Below, piece by piece: positions 20,490 to 33,234 of a stretch of DNA of 64,000 nucleotides (position 1 is its first letter; every line of letters begins with the position of its first letter). Source of the DNA: Paragonimus skrjabini miyazakii (lineage: Eukaryota; Platyhelminthes; Trematoda; Plagiorchiida; Troglotrematidae). Location: contig JTDE01000210.1 of assembly GCA_014338405.1 (NCBI GenBank), forward strand, positions 45,137 to 109,136, written 5' to 3'. The notes below the pieces were generated by a model. The model ran no database searches. It was not told the origin of the DNA and saw only the letters and a program-made list of their open reading frames with translations. The position numbers were made by a program, and so were the translations under genes.

Positions 20490-23400
20490 GTTTCTCTCTT
20501 TCCACATTCCACTAACCCTAGTTCAGCAGACGGCGACTACTCAAGTTATCTAAAGTTAGAGTAAGGGTCTTTCGGATCAACTGCTGTCTAGCCGCTTAGA
20601 ACCTTCTTTGAGTTTCCGACAATCTTGGTACGGTATATATTCTGGTGACGCGTCTGGTTTGTGGTTGACCTGTCGCATGACACAGTTTAGTATTTGACGA
20701 CGTATATAATCCCGATAGTGCTATTTACCTGTTTGCCATCGTGTTGCTCATGTGAACAGTTTACTTTTAACAGACTGACTGAGGATGGAACGACTGTGAC
20801 ACAAAATAAACATTTTTTTGATTATCATCATGAAATTTACTCTCTGGTACCCATCAAAGTAAACTGACAAAACAACCTGAAAGCGGTCATCAATAGAGAG
20901 AATGTTAACCGGTCTACAATAATCGAGTTATACGACTGCTAGCTGAATGACTACGAGATGGTATGGTCGTGTTTTACATGCTTGCTTGCAACGCTGGCAA
21001 ATGCGTGGCTATACAACGTATAAAATGGCTATTTAACGTGCGTAGTGCGCATCCAAACGATACGGCTGTCATCAATCGCTTTTTCCACGTAAATATTCTC
21101 ATTCAACGACCAGAACCGAATACACAAATCAACTACAGTATCTAGAAAACATTCCCGTTCCTAGTTGCATTTTTTTCCGCGAACCGTAACTGCTGATCAC
21201 ATTTCCCATAGGACCTAGTTTACTAGTAGGAAAATCAATACAAGTCATTATAACATATGCAGCAGGTTTCCAGAATCCGATTCACTAGCCTTATAGTAGC
21301 TATATTTCATTTTGTCGTTTAAGTATTTATTTACTATAGTTCGTAACAGGTAATTATATATTATAACGATCATCACACGAGTGTGCTTACCATTTTCCGA
21401 TGGCTATACTAAGCCGCAAGACTGATCTTTTAGGCCACAGTTCGAATGTAGCCTTATGATCGAAACAAAATCGATGTCACATGAGCTTTGGTTTAGTAGT
21501 CAGGTGGTGATACGATGTTTCCCTCATACGTTGTCAGTTTTTATCTTTCTAAGTTTGGTGAAAACCTACTCGATTCGCCGCTTAGCAAAAACCCGGCACA
21601 ATAAGCAATTTAGCAGAGGTTTAATCCAACGTTTTTGAATGTGAAAAAGATTAACAGTAACACGTATATATTCAAGCCTTACTATTGTGGTTTGAAGTCT
21701 TTGTATGTGCACACAAAATATATATATATATATATACATTAATTAGTACCATATTACTGTGTCGTACATTCTTCATATTTTGTTCACAGTGTCGATGTAA
21801 CGTATATTTTCAGCACAAATTAAGGCAATAGAATGTTTCTTTTTTTTTACTACAATCACGTGTAGATTACAGTGTGGAGTGAAGAGCGTGTTTACAGAAG
21901 TTTTCCGTTCTCCAATGTCGTTTTAAGAAGACTTTCAGTATTCGGTTCCATTTATACGGTTTATATTAGCACTGGAACAACATATTGTGGGTTACTAGCA
22001 ATTCCTTTAAGTCTGTCAGCCGTCTACTGAAAACTGTCATAAAATGTAATGTAACCAGTCTATAGATGATTGTATGAAAGTTTACTGGTCAGGAGCCAGC
22101 CATTAAGCATGAGAAGTAATCTGACGAAAATAATTTTCACGTACATAAACTCGCCTTCGATCATTTAACAATACAGTCTTAATTGTAGCGAAAAGTTTTA
22201 GACTTCCGTTAGGTAATATTGTACTGAATCAATTGATCGCACTTATAAGACAGCCGTTCTTCAGAATTGTTATGAAGTTTGACTAGAGCAGCCTTCTGAC
22301 TGCAGAACGTTCAATCAGTCAGAGATCACGCACTAGTTGTTGTAAACAGAATTGTGATTGATCGACGTCAGTTAAAAAAAAACAGCTTCCAGCCATTACA
22401 CTGAATTTGTATGTAAGAGGCTGCAATCGAAACAATTCGTCTGAACACTTATCAGATTCAGTCAACGTGATTGCTAGAGTCAAGGTAGTAGAATGTAATA
22501 ACGAAAGAGCCCATGAAAAAGTAGCATGACTGTCACTCATTGCGAATCGTTACTGTAAACATTGTCAAGTCTCCGTGAAACTGGTATCATTTTTCTAACA
22601 AACTGAAATGATTTGACACCGCTCAGTCGCTCGTTGTCCTGAGTTTTTCGACACAGTAATGAAGTACATGACGAGATTGTTTCAATCCATCGATAACGTT
22701 TGGCTAGGTTTTTCTCATCAATCAAGTTAAAATCCTGTTGACAGAAAGACAGAATGCTCCACCCAACTGTGATTCAAAGATCAGTTCCACCACGAAGGTG
22801 GCGGTCAAATGAGGAAATACGGAATTTGTGATAATGATCAATAAAACCCGATATGTCATCAAGATAACTTTTGCAAAACAGTTTTGAATCAAACTTCGTT
22901 TGGAGTAAAGTTAGCGATATTGATATCCCAAATCACCCAGCTTTCCACTAAGTTTTTGGTTTACATAAAGTTGGGTGACCGATTTCATCCAAGTGAACGT
23001 TCCATCAGTTAGCCATTTACATCTACTGATATGTCAGAGTGATTCAGATTCAGCTTGCGAACTCCACTTCAATTTGCTTACAGAAAATATGTGCCAATTT
23101 GAGGATTGCAAACCAGCCATTGATAAACATATACCTTTTAGACATAAACCTTCGCAATGAACCACATTATCATGTAGTCAGATAGTACAGGTTTACTCAG
23201 ACATTCTCGTTTGTAAACAGCGAAGTTTGGTAGCATACTGCACACGTTTTTCATCTTTGTTTTGACGGTGAACCATAATTGACAAATTTTTGTGGCATGT
23301 AGATGATCAGCGTTGTGTTAATTTTTTAATGACATCAAGTGAATACAGTTATAAATACAAAACATAGTCTACACACTTTTTTCTGTCAGTTTTGTTAATC

Positions 23401-26005
23401 ATAAAGTAGTTCCTACTTATGTTAAAAGTCCTGTATCACTCTTTAGCAACTGAATTGATTTCGGGACATCGCATTAAGAAATATCATGCCTCTGAAATTG
23501 ACGGATCTGTTCAGTAAAACGTTTTTCATAATGTACCATCAGTGACTCAATCTCCTGCGATGATACATTGAATCTCATTTATCCGAAATAGTTATGTTCA
23601 ACCAATTACATGAATTCGTCAATAAATAGCAAATGATACGGCAATTATAGGCTTATATTAGACTCTAAAAACAGTGAGTATCTCCACGATCGAAATCCAT
23701 TCGTTCTATTCATTCGTCTTCTCCAACCTCAACACGTATCAAAGGTAAATAGGATCAAATGAGGTTCTTCTCTAAACGGGTCAAGTTTATCTTCATGATT
23801 CCCCCATGTCCTTGAGGTTAGATTATTCCGTGTCTTCTCTGTTTAACATGCTTAATGAGAGTACAGACTACCTCACAGAATTACCATAGTTGACATCAGG
23901 AAGTCTGTGGCCACCATTTGAATACATTGTACGTATTTTTCATCAGTTGCCGGAATCACTTCAGCCAATTTTCCTGACGTGCATCTAACTTGGACAATAA
24001 TGTAAATTCCAGGGGGTCAGTATGTGCTCAGCAAGGATCAGATCCTGTAACTGTGCTATCTCAGAGATAAAAACCACAGATGCATGCACCCTGGATCAGT
24101 ATCTTCAGTATGCTGCGACTTGTTCATGTTACGTTAGTCCACATGAATAGATAATTATTTTCATCGTTTTACCCTGGACGTGGTTCTCGAATGACCACTC
24201 CCAATAAAACATGTAATCCTAAGTCACCGACAACGTTTGACTCATTATCGTAAAATTCCTCTAACCATAAATTGACAAAATCTTGTCCACAATCCGTAAT
24301 CGTTTTTCATAGTAACACTTCAGGCTGGCTCCGATGAATCGACTAACAGTTCGTTTCAGGCATATTCCAGTTAATCGCAACCGGTCTAACTGTTCCAAGA
24401 ACGCACGTCACGATAGTTTTTTTTTCCATTCAGACAGGGTGGCATATCTAGCAAAGCACACAGTATGCTTTATGCACATCCAGAAATGAACTTTAGTGCT
24501 ACTACGTTCACACACTTTTGCAAGGGAAACACAATCGATCAGACAGGGTTGAATCACACAGCAATATTGTATGTAATAAAATTTATGTATAGCATAGTAA
24601 ATTGTCACAGCCAGTAATTGGGCTATGGCTTGTGGTAATCAGTATTGACTGAAAACGCTATCGACTCAGTTTTGGAGATAGTTGATGGATAAAAAATTGA
24701 GTTTGAGCAGAAATCGAGCCAAGTAAGAAATAAAAGAAACAGAATGAGATCGGCTGTACACAAATAAATGCTTGTAAAGCGAACTAGTTGAAGACGTAAA
24801 AGTGTAGTCAGAGAGATCCGAATCATGGAAATGACTTATATCATTAACAGCAAATTATAATACACAACGTTCTAATTATTGCATGCACCAAATTTGGTGC
24901 AGATATCGTACAACGAGTTATATCACATGGCTGTTTACCAACATGGTTCCAAACTCTGCAAAGTGATGCTGAACAACACAATCAACAAAGTGTCTATGAA
25001 AACTTCCACTTCAATGCTGGAAGAATCAAGCAAGGTTTGTAAACATCTACGGCAACAAACCCTGAAAGACAACTGGACAACATTAGGGTTAGTGGGAGAA
25101 TGTCTATGCATAAATGAATCAACTATTTACACGTTGAAGGATGAAAAGGTACTTCACATACCGAATCTAGAAAAAGTGAGCGTGTTGGCTATTCAGAGCA
25201 AACGTTACATAATTAACAGAAAAAGGTTTACCTGATTTATCACTTAGGTTCATCTATTGTTGAACTGCTGTCTTCGACATACGCTGACAGAATTGTACTG
25301 TAAACATATAATTTAGTTTTCGCTTGGTGTGATGTCTAATGTGAGAGGCATCATACTGCAGCTGATAAAATCCTAAAAAAAACGCTAAAGTGAGGTGTCA
25401 AGTATTTTGTGGACATAGTGAATCCGCCTAAACAATAGAAGCTTGATTTAAGGAGTTTAGGGTGGCATCTGTACCAGATGTCTGAGAAGATTCCTACCAT
25501 CTACCTATTGCGATAATTCACGTTGCCTTGTTGTCTGAACCCTAAATGTCACTTGTACCAGAGTAAGAGTTTAGTTTATTTCTGTCAGCACGATGTTTTC
25601 TAACACGACAAAAACGGTGTTCAATTGGAAACAGTAAGCCAAAAGATGGGCTCATTCACGATCTTTGTTTTTTTGGGAACACTCACAATAACCTGGTAAG
25701 GTGTAGGCCTAAGCCGTCATATGGATCACGTGATATAACTGCTGTAATATGAGCAGTTTTGCTATTTGTTTCTGTGGCCACGTATCTAAAGATTTCAAAA
25801 TTACTTTTCGGTGATATATCAGTTATATCGGTATGGAATGAGTTCCAAAATGTGGTCCTTTAAACATTGGAAGTCTGTTAATCTTTCTGTTGTAAATAGG
25901 TCACATTTCCTATGCGTAGCGTAAATCCTACCTTTACGGTCGTGGATCAGGCATCCAAATAAAGGTAAAATGTGTCATTATTTTCGTGTACATTTCATCA
26001 ACATT
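20490..26005. other. Long stretch without recognised genes
   Basis: Read on both strands. The longest frame (118 codons, + strand 24879-25235) has no motif I know. The minus strand around 24060-24420 has a possible, badly decayed retroelement stretch (a 'TDPLEF.L.SKLDARQ.NWL'-like line resembling gypsy RNase H), too weak to call. Confidence 0.35.
21718..21737. repeat. (TA)n microsatellite
   Basis: About ten TA units in a row. Confidence 0.9.
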
Positions 26006-26009
26006 ACTA

Positions 26010-26860
26010 CAGGTTTACCGAAGGGTGAAACTACTGTTGATCTCAAGCGAAACACTCACAGTAAGGCCATCTAGAGCAGAAACGACCCTATCTTCTAGTA
26101 ACACTGTGAACTGAGTGCGTGAAACACTGCATTGAGATCAGCTGATGCACTAACCTGCTTTGGCCTGATACGCAGAACAGTGTCGTCCACGATCATCATG
26201 TTAGTCAGCTCACTATCTGGAGAGAACCTCACATTAAGTTATCTGAAACCCTTGAGCACAACTTCTGGAATGTCACCCAAAACATGGAGGAGACGTCGTT
26301 TTCTTAGCGAATAACATTTGAAGTGACGAACACTCAGGACTGTTGCAGATAAACCTGCTTTCAGATTGAGAATACGTTTTAATCCAAACTGACTTCCTAT
26401 GAGTTTGGTTAACCGACGCAGTATGAGACCAGCAAGTACTATACTGAAGAGGCTGATATCTCTGGTTATCACAGACTTTGAGTCTCGTTCTTTAAACTGC
26501 AATAACCTTTGCTAAACCCCAGATGCCCTCAGTTATCTAGTTATGCAAACGTCGCGAAGTGTGTTATCATTTACCATATCATTCTTCCACCATTACTTTT
26601 AAAAGAGCAGGTGGGGACTATCATTACCTGGGGCTTTGATACTACATGACAAAGTAAGCTTCGGAATCATTATGGCTTCCGATAGAACACAGTCTGAAAA
26701 CGACAATTCTGGCCATGTCATCTCTGTGCTCCATTCTAGACCAACAGGGCGGTCCCTAAGTTCGGCCCTCTTGTTTATTTGGCGTGAATGGTCAGTAGTA
26801 AGTAAACTATTTTGTAAGTACGGTCGCACAAACAGTAATTGGACGGGAAGGACAACCACG
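26010..26860 (-). pseudogene. RTE-type LINE, RT fragment (RTE-2)
   Basis: On the minus strand the order is KAPGNDSP-PALLK (the 'K.PGPD.LPPAL.K' entry to RT) near 26640-26600, then after frame changes RDISLFSIVLAGLILRRLTK (normally 'NHRGISLT.I.SKLLA..ILRRL', about 26460-26400), a degraded 'QAGFR.GR...D.IF.LRQ' stretch, and ELTNMMIVDDTVLRIRPKQV near 26210-26150. The last is the YADD catalytic box with Tyr-Ala changed to Ile-Val. No endonuclease lies upstream of it. Several stops make it a fossil. The two + strand open frames here are antisense shadows. Confidence 0.65.
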
Positions 26861-26889
26861 AACTATGGGGACCGTCACGTTGCTAGTCC

Positions 26890-27375
26890 TGGTTATAGGT
26901 GCTTGTTCTATCTCTTTCAGTCAGTTGAATGATTGGTGCCAATTAATTAAATACACGACAGTTACTAACGTATTGAGGGTCAGGATAAATCAGGCGACGC
27001 TTCATTTTATGGTTCAGCAGTATGACAGATATCCAGTTCTGCCATAACCGCACGGTCTCTTTGAGGACACCTCTGCATGAAAAATTTTCATTGTCGTTGC
27101 TAGTTGCTGCTAATGTGTATTGCGTTCTAGTAAGGTGCTTGATGTGTGTAACACATTTTTATTGCGTTACCTAATAAGTACTTCTCATATTCCCCTCCTC
27201 CGAAAGTTAGTAAGCGGTCTTACATTCAATGAGACGTAACATCTGAGCGAAGAACACGAAAAGACGAGCGCAAACAACAGCATGGTTTCATTCAGATTGG
27301 TTACTCCTAAATACACGACAGTCGTTAACACTGTGATATCAGCTGTAATTCATTGTTGTATGATGTATTTGTGGC
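26890..27375 (+). repeat. Short tandem-like duplication around AAATACACGACAGT
   Basis: TAAATACACGACAGT occurs at about 26948 and 27309; flanks on both sides align loosely (GAATGATTGGTGCCAATTAA versus TTCAGATTGGTTACTCC). Probably a diverged duplication of an unknown repeat. Confidence 0.35.
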
Positions 27376-28092
27376 CTAGTCTGTAATGCGCGTGGTGGTC
27401 TTCATGTGACGGACTACTTTTTCTGTGTTGAAATATGGAACACGTTGGAAAGCACCTGTTTGAATTAATTCCTCAGCGTTGTAAGTACGCTTGGTGCCGG
27501 GACGGTAAATATACCATCCGACTTTTATTCTGAAGCAAAATAATTAAGTGGAACACACAGTTAGCACATATGTGAAAATCAAACACAACACCGTAGAATG
27601 CATTCTTGTTCAGGTCTAAACAGTTGACCATTAAAGATCATGCAACTTTATTGGATAAACCACGCTTTTTCATTCCTATCAACAGGATTTGATCCGATAG
27701 AACACAAGTGACTGTTTCCTGTGATCCATTAACAACAGTCAACATTATGATCTGAATTAAGTGAAATCCCTACCCGATGCTCTATCACAAAATTTAGTTC
27801 TGACATCCTTAAAGGCTTGGGAGGAGAACAACTTGGAAGAAGTGTAATCTCGAAATGAATATCAGTTGCCTACGGTGCTACAGTCGTGGGTTCACTTCTT
27901 TGAGACGCAGCTTACACCCATCTGCAGACTTGAGACAGTATTCGTTAAAGCAGTGTTTTAACCTTCCTGTCAGATACAGTTGACGTCAAAACAACAGAGT
28001 TTACTAATTTATTTGGCTTTAGAAGAAATATTACCGGCGGGTGTAGAAAAGTAAGACTTATTGGGAACGAAATAGAATGATAAGCTGGTTAT

Positions 28093-28190
28093 GCTAGACG
28101 ATTTGCGCGTCGGCTGGATTTGAACCAGCAACAAAATCAGAACTCTCAAATAAGTCAAATATGCTGCCTGCAGAACTACTAAGCCACACA
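28093..28190 (-). repeat. tRNA-derived SINE fragment or tRNA pseudogene
   Basis: Minus strand: a perfect B box GGTTCAAATCC (28116-28126) inside GTTGCTGGTTCAAATCCAGC, whose stem CTGG/CCAG pairs as a T arm, and an A-box-like TGGCTTAGTAGTT about 50 bases upstream (28173-28186). No full tRNA cloverleaf is evident, so I prefer a SINE remnant. Confidence 0.4.
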
Positions 28191-28199
28191 GAAAGCTAG

Positions 28200-29635
28200 G
28201 AAATTATCTCGACGCTACAGTGCCTTTACACTTGAGGTGTTTGTTCTAAGAATGTTGACATTCTAATCTCAGGAACTGTAAACCTGGATGGGATAGTGAG
28301 TGGGACGAACTTCAATTATGCGCACGACGGCTAATGAGGTTTCATAAGGAGTGTCCCTAATATGTGCCGTTTTATGCCTTGTAAAGCCTACCATATCGTC
28401 AAATATTTCAGCTGTTACGCACCTATCACGCAGAATTTAAAGTTGACAATTGAGATAGGCATGGCTGTTCATCATTAAAATGCCCGGGTTTAGACAACAG
28501 ACAGAAACTGTTATCTGACCCCTGAACTATCGGTTTCATTGCTATGAGATAAGAGCGTTGTTGACGAAAGGATTGTTTATTCAGAAATTGACGCAAGTGA
28601 AATATGCATCAATACCACTTTGAATACAAACATTCGTTTGCACCCCATAGTTAGTAAAGACAAGTGCATATATGGAAAACGCCATTTCTTGCCCGAATGG
28701 ACTCTATTGTTCCTTCTTGTATCCCCCCCTCCGGTTCCTTCAAAACCTGGATATACGCTCCCGCCTGAACACTCACGAGTACTCCAGTTTAATCGTTAAT
28801 CTTTGCTATGCTGCTAGGTTAATCTTACAACCAATTTGGCTAACTCTAGTATAGAATTCATTAAGACGACAAGAAGACATACATTGTCAGATGCAAGCAT
28901 TTTGTTTATTCTCATCAGCCGATTACATAAAACATTCAGTTATACAGATTAAACGCATGGCGACAAAAGAATGAAATGAACGAACCTCACATGGGAGCAA
29001 TCAGGTTTCACTGAGACGGTAACGAAATTGATTACGTCAGCACCTTTTGCTAACAAAGGGCTGGTGCGTAACGCTTGATCAACAATGCCTCGAAATGCCT
29101 AGGAAGCAAAGTAGTGTTAGGGCTCGCTAGTCTTTCTGTTTGAAGTGCTTACACTTTATTAAAAAGTGAAATAAACGTCTCAGTTATGCGGAGTTATGTT
29201 ACCTACTTAGGCTGAACCAGTGCAAGTGTGAACGCGTGATTCTTAAATGTAAGAAGGTAATCAGTGAAGTTCATCATTCACACATATTGGCAACTCGTTT
29301 CAGGTTTTCATCAAACATGTATGTCACTAACTCAGATGTACAAGCAAACGTCTTCATCCATACCCTCAACGAACCCACTGGAATCAAAATACACTGAAGA
29401 AGACTAGATTGAGAACTACTGATTTTCTGGGCGAACATAAGACCAAGTTTCTACGTTGTGTTCAGGTCAGATTTTAACATATACAACAATTTGACATGAC
29501 GTTTTAATAACATGCATTTTCTTGAAATATCAGGTAATTCTTGAGAGAAGAAGCTGGAATTTTATTCTGTGACTTTTTAAAAGAATCAATTCAGTTCACT
29601 CTCTGAAAAGTGTATTGTATATGATTCTAGGATGT
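28200..29635. other. No gene recognised
   Basis: Nothing found except GTTAGGGCTCGCT at about 29118, which recurs at about 36603 and may be the edge of another repeat. Confidence 0.35.
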
Positions 29636-30000
29636 TGTTAGGAGGCGCATCTCCGAACGAGACAGCCAGGGCGCGTCACGCCATATCGATCGGCCGGCCC
29701 AGCTCGGATGATATGGTCGTGGGTGCTGGTATGGTCCCACTCAGCCAATCAAATTGCAGGTGTGCGTCGAACCCCTGTGCGCTATCTGGACAGTTTTTTC
29801 TCGCGTTGCCTTCTGACGCCCCCTGTAACGTGATTTCTTTAATTTGATTCGCCCAATGTTTGTCGGTCATCTATGGTAATCGTTTTTTCCTATAAATCTA
29901 GAGCTTGCGTGGCCTTAGTTTGTCTCGCTCGTCCAATAAACAGAGCAGCCGCGTCTCTTCTGATTTTCACGGTTTAGATCAAGCGACTAGGCGCGTAACA
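29636..30000 (+). repeat. Solo LTR-like element, GC-richer than surroundings
   Basis: A 365-base block starts TGTTAGGAGGCGCAT and ends GGCGCGTAACA, giving TGTTA/TAACA inverted ends. Internally it has CCTATAAATC (TATA-like) at about 29889 and CCAATAAACAGAG (polyadenylation signal) at about 29933, in LTR order. GC content rises clearly against its flanks, with CpG-bearing motifs. No target duplication is visible (GATGT versus AACGG), so one side may be damaged or an internal region follows. It lies about 740 bases upstream of the first LARGE-like exon, same orientation. Confidence 0.6.
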
Positions 30001-30679
30001 AACGGGACGATCCAATAGACGTTAGTGGCACAAAAGGAGATACACAGTGGAAACATTTTACCTCCGGCTAAATAGTTCCCGGGAGAAAACGGTCTTTTAG
30101 GTGTTTTTTGGGGAGGGACACTCTGCTGGGTAACAAGAAAGGAATGAATATGGTCACACTGTCTAAACCAAGTCGGCACGAGTAGTTGAATTAACCTGGC
30201 TATGAACGCTTTTTCAATCGGTAGTCAGCACGGTCATCAACATGCAACATCAAACGATCTAGCACACCTAAGTTAGTTTGAAACCGTTGCTGGAGTATGG
30301 AGTCTGAAACAGTTTTTGCTATACGGTCCGTTTGTTAACATCTAGGTTGTTGAGGCTATATGGAGATTTAGATCGAGTGTTCCTTTTTTCACCAACACAA
30401 AATGAATGAGTACAAACTTGTCTGTGAGGTAGCCGGTTCTTTTTCTACGCCTTATTGTTGACATTTGTTGATGCAGTTAGAAACCACTTTTGAAGCCTAC
30501 CTAACGTAAAAAATAAATATTCATCCTCCAACAATGTGTGTAAACCGCCTATGCGTTTCATTTTCACATGTGCAAAATACCTTTTCATGTGCGTATCGGT
30601 TACCATTCCTATAGTACCTGTCTATATTTCTGATTAAAAGCTCAATTAGTATTTGGTGACTGAGCGCTGTGATGTCAGA

Positions 30680-30710
30680 CCAATTGCTATTCACACGCCG
30701 GATATAAATA
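30680..30710 (+). promoter_or_regulatory. CCAAT and TATA-like boxes before the LARGE-like exon 1
   Basis: CCAAT at 30680-30684 and TATAAATA at 30703-30710 lie 33 bases before the ATG at 30743. A start site 25-30 bases after the TATA box would give a leader of only about 10 bases, so the boxes may be fortuitous, or the leader may be replaced by trans-splicing. Confidence 0.3.
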
Positions 30711-30742
30711 ACTGACCCAAAACACAGAGGAGTAAGGTTACA

Positions 30743-30859
30743 ATGAAGTTTTACAGATTGTTGTCAGTGTTCGTTGCTACAGGCATTACTTGCCTGTTGG
30801 TTTTACTGATTTTTTTACTAACACCAAAGCGCAACAGTCCCGGAAATCTACCTGAAGTA
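30743..30859 (+). CDS. LARGE: LARGE-like glycosyltransferase, exon 1 (type II signal anchor)
   Basis: This 39-codon exon starts MKFYRLL, has one hydrophobic segment (about residues 7-27, rich in Leu, Val, Ile, Phe) followed by PKR, and ends PEV at a GTAAGT donor (30860). A short cytosolic tail, one anchor and a positive residue after it is the layout of a Golgi type II glycosyltransferase. It ends in phase 0, and the next recognised exon begins in phase 0, so it can be spliced directly to 44655. Assignment to the downstream gene rests on strand, phase and topology, not on sequence similarity; one or more stem exons could be missing in the 13.8 kb intron. Confidence 0.55.
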
Positions 30860-33234
30860 GTAAGTCGATCAGAAATAGCTTTAGCCTATACTAATTTTGA
30901 TTTTAGCTAGCAATGATTGATGTGTAGAGGTTTTGGGAACTTGGCTGGTATATAGCTGTTTGAATTCGTATCTATGCATAACATAACTAGGTGTTTGAGT
31001 GAGATCGTCAAGAAAGGTCAGTGATAACTATTTCAGGCAATGATCATACAGCACGCTAGCTGAGACAGTTTAATGGTTATTTAGAAAGGTCATCGATCTA
31101 TTTGTTGTTTACATAAGCTCATCAGATGATGCCGTCAACGATAAAATCGTCCTCTTCGCCATAGTGTTATGAACAGAAAAGCTTATTCACATTTTTAGAA
31201 TCATTTCAGTAGAACAACTAAAGAAACTGTTACTACTTTCTTTTGACAATCAACCGTCCGGTCATCAGTCCTCTGAGCATCAATTCTGTTCGAGTGACAC
31301 ACGGAATGAAACCTCCCACCTGGCTTAAGATTCACCCCTCTCATCTATGCCAGTGACATAATATTGGTGTCTTATACGTTGTAAACTACACAGGGTTCAC
31401 TCAGTAAAATTATGAACGTTGCATAATACGTCACGGTTGGTTCAGATTTTGTGAGGCAAGTGCGGATATTAGAAGAGAGCAGTGAAAATCGCAAGGAAGC
31501 TGCCTAATGGATGCCAACTTATCTTATTTTTGGCATGTTCAATTTTGTAAGCATGAAACTAGATCCTGTCCGTGTCTTCACTTTGGTCTTTTAACTGGAG
31601 GTTTTTAATAGTTCATCTCGATTCTGGTCACTAGTGATTAGTGATAACGAATTCGTTCGTATGCTTTTACTGTCAACGGATAAGGTATAGCACAGACTGC
31701 CACTTTTAACTGGATACATGCCCGAGGACAAGAAATATTGTTTATAATGTCTCTTAATGCTCAGCCTCAAGCCGGTAATCCGTTTTTCGTTATAACCAAT
31801 TGCTTTAATCCCCAAAAGAAAAGAACATGAGTTAAAAACAAATATTCCCTCTAATGTTCAAACAAGCTATTAGTGGACGATTGTCTGCTTGAGTAGTATT
31901 ACCACTTATCCTCACCCACATTCAGATTATCTCTACTTTACCAGTCTGAGTAAGGACGATTTAGATTGAGTATCGTAAGATACTTCCACTTCCTATCCTT
32001 AAGATCGTTTCCGGTTTAACAGCCATCGTAATTCAAACATGTGCAAATCTTACTTGTCATAAATACAATCCATTGTTTTTTCTATGAGTCAAGTTGTACA
32101 GCACGCTTTGGTCCTCGCATAGGTTTATATTTGACACAATTAATTGTTACGAATTAAGACGTTTGACAGATGTATCATGGTTTTTAAGTTTACTAATTTT
32201 AACTTGTCAGGTAGTGTTATTCACTTATTCAATATGAAATGGACTGATGATTAAGACTGCTGAAGAGGCTTCTGACTAACCCATTTTTCTCATTTCTACC
32301 ACTGACACTATGTTAGTTTAATTCAAATTCGTGTAGAAAGTTAGAACCATTCATTTGCCCAGCATCTTCGCAAAGGGTTGTGAAATTAGTACAAACCAAT
32401 TAAGGGCTGGGTCATGCTCATTCAGTGCTCAAGTAACATCGCTTGGCTCAATATCTCTGGGTTGAGCGATGCATACGCGTGACTGATGATCCAATGTGAA
32501 ATGTGTGTTAGAATTTACGATAAACCGTTTTAAGTGTGCACACATCAGTAGTCGACAGAGACTGAAGTCTCGGTTACGAGGTCGCACTATGTTCTCAGTA
32601 TGACTCTTGTGAGCTTAGTTTGTGTGTATATATTACACTTCCAAACGATCTTATAATAACAAGCGATGTGGGGTGTTTCACTATCAATTAGCGTCACACG
32701 GTTATAAATGGGTTCCTTAGGTTTATCAGCACTCATACTTGGTCACGTAATATAGCTGTTGGGAATGCAGTGGAATGACGTTAGCAATGATGTTCACGTA
32801 CTGGTGGGCGCTGTCATTTATACTGCTTAATGAATTCCAGCGCAATCGTTCTCAAATGGCATGTAAAATTAGCGCCGTAACAGACGGAAAATTCAGTAAT
32901 CTCAAGGTCTACACAGGTTATTCTCACATATATTTCGACTTCCGCGAACAAAAGAGCGATTGCAATGAGCGGAATTCATTCGTAAGTATTTTTGACGTTT
33001 ATTTAATTGGGAGAAAAAAACGCGTGCTGAACAACCTTGTTCTCGCTGTTTCATTTTCAAGTTCAATACCGCATATTTATATGGGTTCGCCGGGGGTAGT
33101 ACATCATTAGGATGAAGGATGGTAAGCAGAAATGTCAAATTAGTTAGACTCATGAGGTCCAGTTAAGTAACACCAAACACGGGAGTTGTAAACGAATGTT
33201 TTTAAAAATCGACATATCTGCGTAACAGGAATAC

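Noticed and set aside
24060..24420. Possible gypsy RNase H remnant on the minus strand
   Set aside because: One line of loose similarity (TDPLEF, KLDARQ, NWL) without RT or integrase neighbours; insufficient.
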